Shown here: positions 10,690 to 18,452 of the stretch, piece by piece | Numbering within the stretch: the stretch's first letter is position 1 | Layout of the letters: each line of letters begins with the position of its first letter | DNA from: Mizugakiibacter sediminis | GTDB taxonomy: Bacteria; Pseudomonadota; Gammaproteobacteria; Xanthomonadales; Rhodanobacteraceae | Reading direction: 5' to 3' | DNA: 34,168 nucleotides | Assembly (NCBI RefSeq): GCF_000953855.2 | Contig: NZ_DF970168.1 | Coordinates: 1 to 34,168 of the forward strand | Program-made: the position numbers and the translations under genes | Notes under the pieces: model-generated | Seen by the model: only the letters and a program-made list of their open reading frames with translations | Told to the model about the DNA's origin: nothing | Databases searched by the model: none

Positions 10690-11148
10690 ATGGACACGAT
10701 CCGCATCCGCGACGCCGCGCGCGCCGACATTCCCCGCCTGGTCGAGTGGAACGCCGCGATGGCGCGCGAGACCGAGGGCAAGACGCTGGACCCGGCGGTG
10801 CTGACGCGCGGCGTGACGCGCGTGTTCGACGAGCCGGCGCGCGGTTTCTACCTGGTCGCCGAGCGCAACGGCGAGCCGGTCGGCTGCCTGCTGGTCACGC
10901 ACGAGTGGAGCGACTGGCGCGACGGCGACTTCTGGTGGATCCAGAGCGTGTACGTGGCCATGCCCGCGCGCCGCTTCGGCGTGTTCCGCGCGCTGTACGC
11001 CGAGGTCGAACGCCGCGCGCGCGTGCGCGGCGACGTCTGCGGCCTGCGTCTGTACGTCGAAACCGAGAACGCACGCGCGCAGGCGACGTACAGCGGCCTC
11101 GGCATGCAGCGCTGCCACTACTACATGTACGAGGCGCTGCTGCGCTGA
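10690..11148 (+). CDS. GNAT-family N-acetyltransferase
   Basis: 152 residues with the GNAT fold order. The N-terminal strand IRIRDAARADIPRLVEW leads into FYLVAERNGEPVGCLLV (beta-4, about 52-70). The acetyl-CoA-binding segment follows with WWIQSVYVAMPARRFGVFRALYAEVE (about 82-107), and the C-terminal strand LRLYVETENARAQATYSGLGMQRCHYYMYE. The pyrophosphate loop (ARRFGVFRAL) is diverged from the usual Q/RxxGxG/A. The substrate cannot be told from sequence. GAGAGGA lies 7 bases before the ATG. Only 10 bases separate it from ntrC, so it may be co-transcribed, but no functional link is evident. Confidence 0.85.
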   Translation: MDTIRIRDAARADIPRLVEWNAAMARETEGKTLDPAVLTRGVTRVFDEPARGFYLVAERNGEPVGCLLVTHEWSDWRDGDFWWIQSVYVAMPARRFGVFRALYAEVERRARVRGDVCGLRLYVETENARAQATYSGLGMQRCHYYMYEALLR

Positions 11149-11167
11149 GCGGCGAACCCGGTCGGCG

Positions 11168-12307
11168 CTAGTGGGTGGCGGCGGTCGACGGCACGGCCAG
11201 CGCGCGCGCGTCCGCGTCGAGCACGATGCGGCCGAGCCGCTGCAGGTGCGGCGCGGCACCATAGCGCAGCGCCAGCGCCTCGCACAGCGCGCCGAGCGCG
11301 GCGCGCGTCAGCGGATAGCCGTGCGCGAGCAGGTGCGTGCCGCCGGGCGCGGCCTGCGCCACGCTGACCGCGACCACGCCGAGGCCGGGCGCCTCGTGCG
11401 CGTGCAGCGTCGGCGCTCCCAGTTCGGCGCGCGCCGCGGCCAGCGGTTCGATCACGTAGCCGTCGCGCGGCGTCTCGCCGCCGATGCGCAGCGGCAGGTG
11501 GTGCGCGGCCAGCAGCGCGGCCGACTGGCGCAGCTCGAACAGGCTGCCGGCCCAGGCGTACGCGCGCTCGCCGGCGTCGATGCCCTGCCCGGCGGCGGCG
11601 TACCAGCGCTCGAAGCTCGGCAGCGGCGCTTCGATCGCGCCGTCGGCGTAACGATAGGTGACGCCGCGCGCCGACATCGCCTCGTGGCGCCGCGCCGGAC
11701 TGAGCAGCGCGACCTCGATCAGCTCCCACAGCGCGGCCAGCGTGGCGTGCTCGTATTGCACGCAGGTGATCGCCAAGAGATCGTGGCGCGTCAGGTAGCG
11801 CGCGTGCTCGAGGCGCACGCCGAGCAGGCGCATCGCCAGATCGGCGGTGCGCTCGCCGGCCTGGCCCTTGGCGATCAGTTCCGTCTCCATCGCCTCGCCG
11901 AGCCGCTGCGCCAGTTCGGGCGGCGCCTGCAGCGACCACGGCAGGTAGCGCATCGGCGCCTCCGCGTAGGCGGCATCGGGCGTCAGCGCCGCGGCCGGCA
12001 TGCGGCCCTCGTGCGCGCCGAAGGCGAGCACGTGCGCTTCGTCCGCGCGCGGCGCGCGCGCGGCCAGCGTGTCCAGCGCCGCCCACACCGGGAAGCGGGG
12101 ACGCAGCAGCTCGACCGCGTCGAACAGCGCGCCGGCCAGCACCAGCCGCGTCTGCGCGACCCCGGGCAGCAGCGCGCGCAGGTCGTCGGCGATGTACGCC
12201 GCCAGCGCATCGGCCTCGTCGCGGCCGAAGGTCAGCCGCGGCGGCTTCTCGCCCGGCATGAACTCGAGGGCGAGCACGGCGGGACAGGCGACGGTTTCGC
12301 TGGACAT
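11168..12307 (-). CDS. Protein of unknown function, 379 residues
   Basis: I do not recognise a family. The translation is a soluble, Ala/Leu-rich protein with no signal peptide, no clear transmembrane segment and no obvious catalytic motif. The reading frame is well supported: GGAG 8 bases before ATG 12307, consistent GC-rich third positions across the whole length, and coherent alternation of charged and hydrophobic residues. The N-terminal third (RLTFGRDEADALAAYIADDLRALLPGVAQTRLVLAGALFDAVELLRP) could be a folded alpha/beta domain. The gene is convergent with the GNAT gene (19-bp gap) and divergent from the thiolase gene (132-bp shared upstream region). It is probably a lineage-specific conserved hypothetical protein. 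Confidence 0.8.
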   Translation of the reverse strand: MSSETVACPAVLALEFMPGEKPPRLTFGRDEADALAAYIADDLRALLPGVAQTRLVLAGALFDAVELLRPRFPVWAALDTLAARAPRADEAHVLAFGAHEGRMPAAALTPDAAYAEAPMRYLPWSLQAPPELAQRLGEAMETELIAKGQAGERTADLAMRLLGVRLEHARYLTRHDLLAITCVQYEHATLAALWELIEVALLSPARRHEAMSARGVTYRYADGAIEAPLPSFERWYAAAGQGIDAGERAYAWAGSLFELRQSAALLAAHHLPLRIGGETPRDGYVIEPLAAARAELGAPTLHAHEAPGLGVVAVSVAQAAPGGTHLLAHGYPLTRAALGALCEALALRYGAAPHLQRLGRIVLDADARALAVPSTAATH

Positions 12308-12439
12308 GCGGGGCTCCGGGTGGCGGCGAAACCGCGGCCGCGCTGGGAAAAAGAAAGCGATTTTAGCAGCCGCGCCCCTTCGGGCTTCCGCGCCGCCGCC
12401 GCGCGCGCTAGCCTTGCCTCATTTGCGAGGATCGCGTCC

Positions 12440-13726
12440 ATGCTGCCAGGCCTGAAGCGCGTCGCGGTGTTGGGAGGCGTGCGCATCCCGTTCTGCCGCA
12501 ACAACACCGCCTACGCCGACGTCGGCAACTTCGGCATGTCGGTGAAGGTGCTCGGCACGCTGGTGGAGCGCTTCGGCCTGCACGGCCTCGAGCTGGGCGA
12601 GGTCGCGTTCGGCGCGGTGATCAAGCACAGCTCGGACTGGAACCTGGCGCGCGAAGCGCTGCTGTCCTCGGGGCTGGCGCCGACCACGCCCGGCATCACC
12701 ACCGCGCGCGCCTGCGGCACCTCGCTGGACAACGCGATCATCATCGCCAACAAGATCGCCAGCGGGCAGATCGAGGCCGGCATCGCCGGCGGCAGCGACA
12801 CCACCAGCGACGTGCCGATCGTCTACAGCCGCGCGCTGCAGCAGCGCCTGCTGGCGGTGAACCGCGCGAAGACCTGGCAGGACAAGCTGAAGGCGGCGGT
12901 GTCGGGCTTCTCGTGGCGCGAGCTGAAACCGCATTTCCCTGGCGTCGCCGAGCCGCGCACGCACAAGTCGATGGGCGAGCACTGCGAGCTGATGGCGCGC
13001 GAGTGGAAGATCACCCGCGAGGCGCAGGACGCGCTGGCGCTCTCCAGTCACCAGAAGCTGGCGGCGGCGTACGCGGCCGGTTTCTTCAAGGACCTGCTGG
13101 TGCCGTTCCGCGGGCTTGAGCGCGACGGCTTCCTGCGCCCCGACACCTCGATGGAGAAACTCGCCGCGCTGAAGCCGGCGTTCGACAAGACCTCCGGCCA
13201 CGGCACGCTGACCGCCGGCAACTCCACCGGCCTGTCCGACGGCGCCGCCGCGGTGCTGCTGGCCAGCGAGGACTGGGCGGCGGCGCGCGGGCTGAAGGTG
13301 CAGGCCTACCTCACCCACGCCAAGGTCGCCGCGGTCGATTTCGTGCGCGGCGAGGGCCTGCTGATGGCGCCGACCGTCGCCGTCTCGCGCATGCTCGACG
13401 CGGCCGGCCTGACCCTGCAGGACTTCGATTTCTACGAGATCCACGAAGCCTTCGCCGCGCAGGTGCTGTGCACGCTGCGCGCGTGGGAGTCGGCGGATTA
13501 CTGCAGGAACCGGCTGGGCAAGGACCAGCCGCTGGGCGCGATCGACCCGGCCAAATTGAACGTGCACGGCTCCTCGCTGGCGGTCGGCCATCCGTTCGCC
13601 GCCACCGGCGCGCGCATCGTCGCCACGCTGGCCAAGCTGCTGGAGCAGAAGGGCTCCGGTCGCGGCCTCGTCTCGATCTGCACCGCCGGCGGCATGGGCG
13701 TGGCGGCGATCCTCGAGCGCCCGTAG
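12440..13726 (+). CDS. Acetyl-CoA C-acyltransferase (thiolase, FadI/AtoB-like)
   Basis: 428 residues, the length of the FadI-type thiolases. It catalyses thiolytic cleavage of 3-ketoacyl-CoA in fatty-acid oxidation, or the reverse condensation of acetyl-CoA. The nucleophile is Cys92 in TARACGTSLDNA. The other active-site blocks are GNSTGLSDGAA, YEIHEAFAAQ, GHPFAATGAR and the C-terminal CTAGGMG, so the catalytic set Cys-His-His-Cys is complete. The ATG at 12440 starts the typical KRVAVLGGVRIPF N terminus; the open frame upstream is only the GC-rich antisense of the divergent neighbour. No fadJ or hydratase partner is adjacent, so the chain length it acts on is open. Confidence 0.92.
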   Translation: MLPGLKRVAVLGGVRIPFCRNNTAYADVGNFGMSVKVLGTLVERFGLHGLELGEVAFGAVIKHSSDWNLAREALLSSGLAPTTPGITTARACGTSLDNAIIIANKIASGQIEAGIAGGSDTTSDVPIVYSRALQQRLLAVNRAKTWQDKLKAAVSGFSWRELKPHFPGVAEPRTHKSMGEHCELMAREWKITREAQDALALSSHQKLAAAYAAGFFKDLLVPFRGLERDGFLRPDTSMEKLAALKPAFDKTSGHGTLTAGNSTGLSDGAAAVLLASEDWAAARGLKVQAYLTHAKVAAVDFVRGEGLLMAPTVAVSRMLDAAGLTLQDFDFYEIHEAFAAQVLCTLRAWESADYCRNRLGKDQPLGAIDPAKLNVHGSSLAVGHPFAATGARIVATLAKLLEQKGSGRGLVSICTAGGMGVAAILERP

Positions 13727-13832
13727 CGCCGCGCTTCGGCGCGCGATTCCGCCAACCGGCGCACGCCATCGGCGGACGTTCAGCGCGATCTTGGCATCCT
13801 GATCGCGCATCGTCCGTTTCGCCACGCCGACC

Positions 13833-14354
13833 GTGTCGCACACCCGCCTGATCTGGCTGCTGACCCTGCTGCTGCTCGCCGGCAGCGTGCTGGGCGTCGC
13901 CTGGCTGAGCGGCGCGCCGTTCGCGCTGGGCGGCACGCCGCCCTCGACGCTGCCGCCGCCTTCGCCGCCCGCCGCGCGGCCCGCGCCACAGCCGCGCGCC
14001 ACGCCTCACGCGACGCATGCGCGCGTGCATGTGCCGCGCGCCGCGCCGGCGCCGGCCGCCGCCGCCAGCGTGATCGAGGCGCCGGCCGTGGCGGCGATGC
14101 ATGCGCCGCGCTATCCGATCGCGGCGCTGCGCGGGCGTCACGAAGGCGTCGCCGTGGTCCGCGTCGAAGTGGGCGCGGACGGGGAGGTCGCGGCGGCCGT
14201 GCTGGCGCAATCGAGCGGCTGGCCGGAGCTGGACCGGGCGGCGCTGGAGGCGGTGCGCCGGTGGCATTTCCGCGCCGCGCGGCGCGACGGGCGCGCGGTC
14301 GAAGGCGCGCTCGACGTGCCGGTGCGTTTCCGCATCGACGCGGGCGGCGGCTGA
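13833..14354 (+). CDS. Short TonB-family energy-transducer protein
   Basis: 173 residues starting at GTG 13833. Residues 6-27 (LIWLLTLLLLAGSVLGVAWLSG) are a single inner-membrane anchor. Residues about 35-80 form a Pro/Ala-rich periplasmic linker with His and Arg. Residues about 90-170 form a TonB C-terminal domain (RYPIAALRGRHEGVAVVRVEVGADGEV, then LDRAALEAVRRWHFRPA-like AVRRWHFRAA and VPVRFRID). TonB proteins couple the ExbB/ExbD proton-driven motor to outer-membrane receptors. No exbB/exbD pair is adjacent, so this may be an orphan or a TonB-like protein of other function. No strong ribosome-binding site precedes the GTG; an internal start would remove the anchor. Confidence 0.82.
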   Translation: MSHTRLIWLLTLLLLAGSVLGVAWLSGAPFALGGTPPSTLPPPSPPAARPAPQPRATPHATHARVHVPRAAPAPAAAASVIEAPAVAAMHAPRYPIAALRGRHEGVAVVRVEVGADGEVAAAVLAQSSGWPELDRAALEAVRRWHFRAARRDGRAVEGALDVPVRFRIDAGGG

Positions 14355-14398
14355 GCGCCTCGCGCGCAGCTCGAGGCAGGAGCCCGCCCGCTACGCAC

Positions 14399-14458
14399 GC
14401 GGCGGAAGCGCCGCTGCGCGGCGATGCGGCGGAAGCGCCGCTGCGCGGCGATTCCGCC
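14399..14458. repeat. 27-bp exact tandem duplication forming a palindromic (REP-like) element
   Basis: Bases 14399-14425 are repeated exactly at 14426-14452. The second copy completes a long hairpin: GGCGGAA (14428-14434), CGCCGC (14436-14441), loop TGC, then GCGGCG (14445-14450) and TTCCGCC (14452-14458), with one mismatched pair. It sits in the 117-bp gap between convergent genes, where REP-like intergenic palindromes usually lie. No T run follows, so it is not a classic terminator. Confidence 0.75.
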
Positions 14459-14471
14459 CTACGGCGTGACG

Positions 14472-15044
14472 TCAGGAAACGCGGAACAGCACCGGCTGCC
14501 AGGCGCCGCCGGCGTAGGCGTCACGGCGGCGGCGGCGCATGCGCTCGATCGCCTCGACGCGGCGCGCCTCGGCCCAGTCGACGCGCTTCAGCTTCAGCTT
14601 GGCCGGGTCCTCGCCGTGGCGCTTCGCCTCCTGCGCGCGCCAGTCGCGGAAGTCCTCGTAGGCCTCGAGCTCGTGACGCAGTTCGCGCACGCACAGCTCG
14701 ATCATGATGGCGTCGTCGAGGAAGCCCAGCACCGGCACGGTGTCGGGAATGATGTCGTTCGGGTTGGCGAAGTAGGTCAGCGCGGCGAGCACGCGCGCGC
14801 GGTCCTCGTCGGGCAGGCCGAAGCCGACGTCCTCGACCATCTCGATCATGGTCCCGAGGCGGGCGAGGCGCGAGCCCACGAAATCCGGCACGGCGACGCC
14901 GCGGGTCTGCGCGATCAGGCCGCGCGCGGCGTCGATCACCTGGCTGTCCTTCAGGCCGCGGGCGCGCTCCTGGGCCTGGCGCATGCCGTCGACGAAGTGG
15001 CTGAGGTCGGCATCGCTCAGGGTGATGCTGATGTCCATGCTCAT
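14472..15044 (-). CDS. YkvA/DUF1232 family protein
   Basis: 190 residues. The DUF1232 signature lies at about 85-125: LAALTYFANPNDIIPDTVPVLGFLDDAIMIELCVREL, with the conserved Asn-Asp-Ile-Ile-Pro-Asp block and the following Gly-Phe-Leu-Asp-Asp. The family is of unknown function and is often membrane-associated through the hydrophobic helix around that motif. The N-terminal half (SDADLSHFVDGMRQAQERARGL) and the basic C terminus (RRRRRDAYAGG) are outside the domain. The start is taken at 15044; a second Met two codons in is equally possible. It is convergent with the TonB-like gene across the palindromic repeat. Confidence 0.85.
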   Translation of the reverse strand: MSMDISITLSDADLSHFVDGMRQAQERARGLKDSQVIDAARGLIAQTRGVAVPDFVGSRLARLGTMIEMVEDVGFGLPDEDRARVLAALTYFANPNDIIPDTVPVLGFLDDAIMIELCVRELRHELEAYEDFRDWRAQEAKRHGEDPAKLKLKRVDWAEARRVEAIERMRRRRRDAYAGGAWQPVLFRVS

Positions 15045-15160
15045 GGGCGTGGGCTCCGGGGAAAGCGCCCAGCCTAGGCCAGGGGGCGGGGAGCGTCAAC
15101 GGTACTGCGGCCCGGCGAACGGCGGGCGCCGCGGGCCATGCCCGCTCGGGTCAAGGGCGC

Positions 15161-15238
15161 GCATGCCTCGCGCAGCGAGGGACGGAGGATGTGCAGGCAT
15201 GCCGCGCGAGCATGCGGAGCGCCGCTCCGCATGCTCGC
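15161..15238. repeat. Nested intergenic inverted repeats downstream of the phospholipase D gene
   Basis: Bases 15206-15221 and 15223-15238 are perfect 16-base inverted complements around a single base, a near-perfect palindrome ending 12 bases past the PLD stop codon. Just to the left, GCATGCCT (15161-15168) pairs with AGGCATGC (15195-15202) and encloses CCTCGC-GCA-GCGAGG (15166-15180). No T run follows on the minus strand. It may stabilise or terminate the sixA-yceI-PLD transcript, or be a dispersed repeat. The rest of the 205-bp gap 15045-15249 shows nothing gene-like. Confidence 0.7.
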
Positions 15239-15249
15239 CGGCAGCATCC

Positions 15250-17082
15250 CTAGAGGATGCCGGTCAGGCCGGCGCCGAACGCCGTCAGGATGCGCGTGTA
15301 GATCGACTTCAGCGGCAGGTCGACCTCGGGGAAGTCGCCGACCGGCGTGTAGCACTGCTGGAACTTCGGGTCGAACGGCGACAGCGGCTGGCAGCCGGGG
15401 TTCAGCTCGTAGCTGGTGGCGTAACGGAACGGCCACAGATCGAACAGCGGCAGCGCCGCCGAGAGGTCGCCGATGGCGTTGCTGATCTTCGACAGCACCG
15501 GGATGTGCGGCCGCTTCGCCACCACCCAGGCGTTTTCCGGCGCGGTGTCGCGCAGGATCGAGGCGCGCACCGCGCCGGCGAACGCCTCGTCGTAGACGAT
15601 CACGCCCGATTCCGTGTTGTAGTGGTCCGAGCGCGGGTCGAAGTTGTGCGAGCCGACCAGGGCGACGCGGCCGTCGATCACGATCGACTTGGCGTGCAGG
15701 CCCATGCGCAGGCCGCCGGTCTTCAGCGGCACGCGACCGGTGCGGCTGCCGCGGCTGCCGGTGCCGGTGCCCTGCTCGGCGCCCTCGCCGGTCAGCTCCT
15801 CGTAGTGCGCGACCAGCAGCGGCGCCTCGGCGGGGTGCGGCTTGAACTCGTGGATCTCGAAACCGTAGTGCTTGAGGTAGCGCTTCTTGTGCTTGTGGTA
15901 CAGCGCGTACACCGGAAAGGCGTCGGTCGCCGCCAGCGAGTTGGTGGAGACGATCACGCGCAGCTTGGGGTGGTCGCGGCGCAGCTCGCGGAACAGGCGG
16001 CGCGCGCGCCCGCTGATCACCAGGTACGGCGTCTGCATCACCACCTCGTGCCGGGCGCCGCCGACCAGGCCCATGATGTGGCGGGTCAGCTCGCGCTCGT
16101 CCTCGACGTCCGGCTCCAGCGGCTTGTTCGGCAGGTCGGAGAAGTAGTCGACGCGGCCGACCTCGAACACGTGCGCCAGCAAGTGCCGCTGCAGGTACCC
16201 GGGATCCTCCGCCTCGGCGGATAGGCGCGCCACGCGCTCGGGCCTGGCGTAGACCGGCGGTCCCCACGCCGGCGCCTCCGCGCCCTCGGCGAGGATGCGC
16301 GTGTTGACGTCGCGCAGGTGGGTCAGCGGCACCGCGCGCGGATGCCGCCAGAACGCCTCGAAACTGGCGGCCATCGCGCGCGCGGCGGGCCCCATCACCA
16401 GCACGTCGCGGTCGCGGTAGCCGTAGCGCTCGTTCCAGTCGTAGTAATCGTCCTGGTAGTTGCGCCCGCCGGTGATGCCGGCCGCGTCGTCGACCAGCAG
16501 CAGCTTGTTGTGCATGCGCTGGTTGAAGGTGGAGAAGCAGCAGACGATGCCGGCGGCGAACTCGATCGGGCCGGTGCCGGCCTCGTCGAAGGTGGGGTTG
16601 TAGAGGCGGATCTCGAGGTTGGCGTGGGTGCGCGCCAGCCGCGCCAGCCAGGCCGGATCGGAGAACGAGAACAACTGGTCGGCGAGGATGCGCACGCGCA
16701 CGCCGCGCCGCGCCGCGCGCACCAGCTCGTCCAGCACCAGCTGGCCGGCGTCGTCGTCGACCCAGATGTAGGTCTGGATGTCGATCGAGCGGCGCGCGGC
16801 GCGGATCAGGTTGAGGCGCGCGGCCAGCGCGTCCTCGCCGACGTCCAGCATCGCCACGTAGTGGCGGGGATGCTGCGGCGCCGAGTCCGCCAGCGCCTGG
16901 CGGGCGAGGTCGAGCAGGGGCGACGGCGCGGCGCAGGCGTCGGCGCGCGCGCAGGCGACGCTGCGGTCCGCGGCCAGCGCCAGCACGGCGTCGGCGCGGC
17001 GGATCTGCCCGCGCGACAGCGTGCAGCCGGCCAGTGCCAGCAGGGCGAGCGCGAGCAGCGGCAGGGAAAGACGGCGACACAT
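15250..17082 (-). CDS. Phospholipase D-like lipoprotein (cardiolipin synthase C-type)
   Basis: 610 residues. The N terminus MCRRLSLPLLALALLALAGC is a lipoprotein signal ending in lipobox LAGC, so the protein should be lipid-anchored and periplasm-facing. Two HKD motifs of the PLD superfamily are intact: HNKLLLVDD starting at His191 with downstream GGRNYQDDYYD, and HAKSIVIDG starting at His463 with GSHNFDPRSDHYNTE. Both halves together make one active site for phosphatidyl transfer or hydrolysis. Size and layout resemble ClsC/YmdC-type enzymes, so cardiolipin or other phospholipid remodelling is likely, but substrate is inferred. Start 17082 is chosen because it yields the lipoprotein signal; the frame is open far upstream as antisense noise. 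A Gly/Ser/Thr-rich insert (EQGTGTGSRGSRTGR) precedes the second motif. It lies 41 bp downstream of yceI. Confidence 0.9.
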   Translation of the reverse strand: MCRRLSLPLLALALLALAGCTLSRGQIRRADAVLALAADRSVACARADACAAPSPLLDLARQALADSAPQHPRHYVAMLDVGEDALAARLNLIRAARRSIDIQTYIWVDDDAGQLVLDELVRAARRGVRVRILADQLFSFSDPAWLARLARTHANLEIRLYNPTFDEAGTGPIEFAAGIVCCFSTFNQRMHNKLLLVDDAAGITGGRNYQDDYYDWNERYGYRDRDVLVMGPAARAMAASFEAFWRHPRAVPLTHLRDVNTRILAEGAEAPAWGPPVYARPERVARLSAEAEDPGYLQRHLLAHVFEVGRVDYFSDLPNKPLEPDVEDERELTRHIMGLVGGARHEVVMQTPYLVISGRARRLFRELRRDHPKLRVIVSTNSLAATDAFPVYALYHKHKKRYLKHYGFEIHEFKPHPAEAPLLVAHYEELTGEGAEQGTGTGSRGSRTGRVPLKTGGLRMGLHAKSIVIDGRVALVGSHNFDPRSDHYNTESGVIVYDEAFAGAVRASILRDTAPENAWVVAKRPHIPVLSKISNAIGDLSAALPLFDLWPFRYATSYELNPGCQPLSPFDPKFQQCYTPVGDFPEVDLPLKSIYTRILTAFGAGLTGIL

Positions 17083-17088
17083 GCGCCG

Positions 17089-17094
17089 ATGATA
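17089..17094 (-). promoter_or_regulatory. Candidate internal -10 element (TATCAT) before the PLD gene
   Basis: TATCAT on the minus strand ends 6 bases before the ATG at 17082, the same geometry as before ntrB, and no Shine-Dalgarno sequence lies between. A leaderless transcript starting at the ATG is possible. The -35 region is poor (CCGGCA). Confidence 0.25.
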
Positions 17095-17123
17095 GCCGGC
17101 GCGGGCGGGGCTGCCGGCGGCGC

Positions 17124-17777
17124 TCAGCCGGAACTGGCCGCCGTCGCCGGCGCGACGCTGGATGCGGGCGCCGGCGGCGCGGCGCTGCCGGCCGGCGCGG
17201 GCGCGGCGGCGGGTGCATCTTCGGCCGGCCGCACGACGATGGCGAGGTCGAGCCGCACCGTGTCGGACAGCATGGCGCGGTGCGAACGCATGCCGAAGGC
17301 GGAGCGGCTGATCTCGCCGCGAACGCGCAGCGGGCAGTCGGGCGCGGCCAGCGGCGCGCAGGCGCTGGGCTGCAAGCGCAGGTCGACCGGGCCGCTGAAG
17401 CCGTGCAGCACCAGCATGCCGGTCAGCACGCCGCCGTGATGCAGCTTGTCCAGCGGGAACGCCTCGGAGTGGAAGGTGATGCGCGGGTAGCGCTCGACGT
17501 CGAAGAAGTCGGGCGAGCGCGCCCAGTCGTCGTAGCGGGGATCGCGCATGCGCAGGCTGGCCGTATCCAGCCAGGCGTCGACGCGCGCGGTACCCGTCTC
17601 CGGATCGGTCCGCACCTCGCCGTGCACGCCGTCGAACGCGCCGGCGACGTCGAACACCCACAGCGCATGCAGGTTGAACGCGGCGGTGGAGCGCTCGCTG
17701 TCGAGCACGTAGCTGGCCGGTGCCAGCGCCGGCGCGGCGGCGAACAGCAACGGCAGCAGCAGCGCGCGGACGCTCAT
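17124..17777 (-). CDS. YceI-family periplasmic protein
   Basis: 217 residues. Residues 1 to about 19 are a signal peptide (ALLLPLLFAAAPALA). The YceI lipocalin-like beta-barrel spans about 20-180: SYVLDSERSTAAFNLHALWVFDVAGAFDGVHGEV at the start, the block FFDVERYPRITFHSEAF, VLTGMLVLHGFSGPVDL and RGEISRSAFGMRS. YceI proteins bind amphiphilic molecules such as polyisoprenoids; the ligand here is unknown. The C-terminal 35 residues are an unusual Ala/Pro/Ser tail (APAAAPAPAGSAAPPAPASS) not needed for the barrel. Its ATG overlaps the sixA stop by 4 bp, so the two are translationally coupled. Confidence 0.9.
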   Translation of the reverse strand: MSVRALLLPLLFAAAPALAPASYVLDSERSTAAFNLHALWVFDVAGAFDGVHGEVRTDPETGTARVDAWLDTASLRMRDPRYDDWARSPDFFDVERYPRITFHSEAFPLDKLHHGGVLTGMLVLHGFSGPVDLRLQPSACAPLAAPDCPLRVRGEISRSAFGMRSHRAMLSDTVRLDLAIVVRPAEDAPAAAPAPAGSAAPPAPASSVAPATAASSG

Positions 17778-18244
17778 GGCGACCAGAAGCGGTGCAGGCG
17801 TCCCGTGCCCGGCTCCAGCGCGCCGTCGATCCGGATCCAGGCGACCGCGGCCGGCGGCATGCCGCGGTAGTCCACGGAACGCCCGCTGACCAGCAGCGCG
17901 ACCAGCCGCTCCAGCCCGGGGTTGTGGCCGATCAGCAGGGTCTGCGGCGCCTGCGGCAGGGCATCGAGCAGCGCCAGCAGCTCGCCCGGCGTGGCGTCGT
18001 AGATGGCCGGCTCATAGCGCGGGCGCAGCGGACCCAGCGTGGCCAGCAGGCGCTCGGCGGTCATCTGCGCGCGCCGCGCCGGCGAGCACAGCACATGCGC
18101 CGGATGCGCACCCTGGTCCAGCAGCCAGCGGCCGGCGGCGACGGCTTCGGCCTCGCCGCGCAGGCTGAGCGGACGCTCGCGGTCGCTGCCGTCGGGCGCG
18201 CTCTGCATCGCCTCGGCGTGTCGTACCAGGATCAATTCGCGCAT
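17774..18244 (-). CDS. sixA: SixA-type histidine phosphatase
   Basis: 156 residues. The RHG-type motif LVRHAEA places the phospho-accepting histidine at His9, and LLIGHNPGLERL supplies the second catalytic histidine at His107; Arg8 and CSPARRAQMTAE are the expected phosphate-binding residues. SixA removes phosphate from phosphohistidine proteins: in E. coli it was first linked to ArcB and later to the nitrogen phosphotransferase system. Start 18244 is preferred over the in-frame Met 7 codons upstream because GGAGGG lies 7 bases before it. The target here is not shown by the sequence. First gene of the tightly packed sixA-yceI-PLD group. Confidence 0.9.
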   Translation of the reverse strand: MRELILVRHAEAMQSAPDGSDRERPLSLRGEAEAVAAGRWLLDQGAHPAHVLCSPARRAQMTAERLLATLGPLRPRYEPAIYDATPGELLALLDALPQAPQTLLIGHNPGLERLVALLVSGRSVDYRGMPPAAVAWIRIDGALEPGTGRLHRFWSP

Positions 18245-18318
18245 CGTCCGCCCTCCGCCCGCCATGATGCCGGATCGCGCCGGCGCCGGCTGCGGTCCCG
18301 TTCATGGTGCCTGCATGC

Positions 18319-18383
18319 CGGACCGCGCGGCGTGCGAAAAATCCCGCACATCGACTGCGCCCCCGGCGGCGCCGCGCGGTCCG
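18319..18383. repeat. 14-bp inverted repeat with an inner hairpin upstream of sixA
   Basis: CGGACCGCGCGGCG (18319-18332) is the exact inverted complement of 18370-18383. Inside the loop, GTGCG (18332-18336) pairs with CGCAC (18345-18349) around an A-rich centre. It lies in the 208-bp gap 18245-18452, between the radical SAM gene and sixA, both on the minus strand. The T run would be in a loop rather than after the stem, so it is not a standard terminator; it may be a regulatory leader structure or a dispersed element. No gene is seen in the gap. Confidence 0.6.
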
Positions 18384-18452
18384 CTGGCCGGCCCTGCGTC
18401 CGGCGCCGCAGGCGGGGCTGCCCAGAGAGACGGCGCAGCGCGCGCGGCCGTT

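Noticed and set aside
11171-12439. 423-codon upstream extension of the thiolase
   Set aside because: It is antisense of the 379-residue gene; the thiolase fold starts at 12440.
13727-13760. GC-rich hairpin behind the thiolase gene as a terminator
   Set aside because: Only a 6-bp stem and no T run; chance at this base composition.
18332-18349. Hairpin with A-rich centre read as a terminator of the radical SAM gene
   Set aside because: The T run on the minus strand lies in the loop, not behind the stem.
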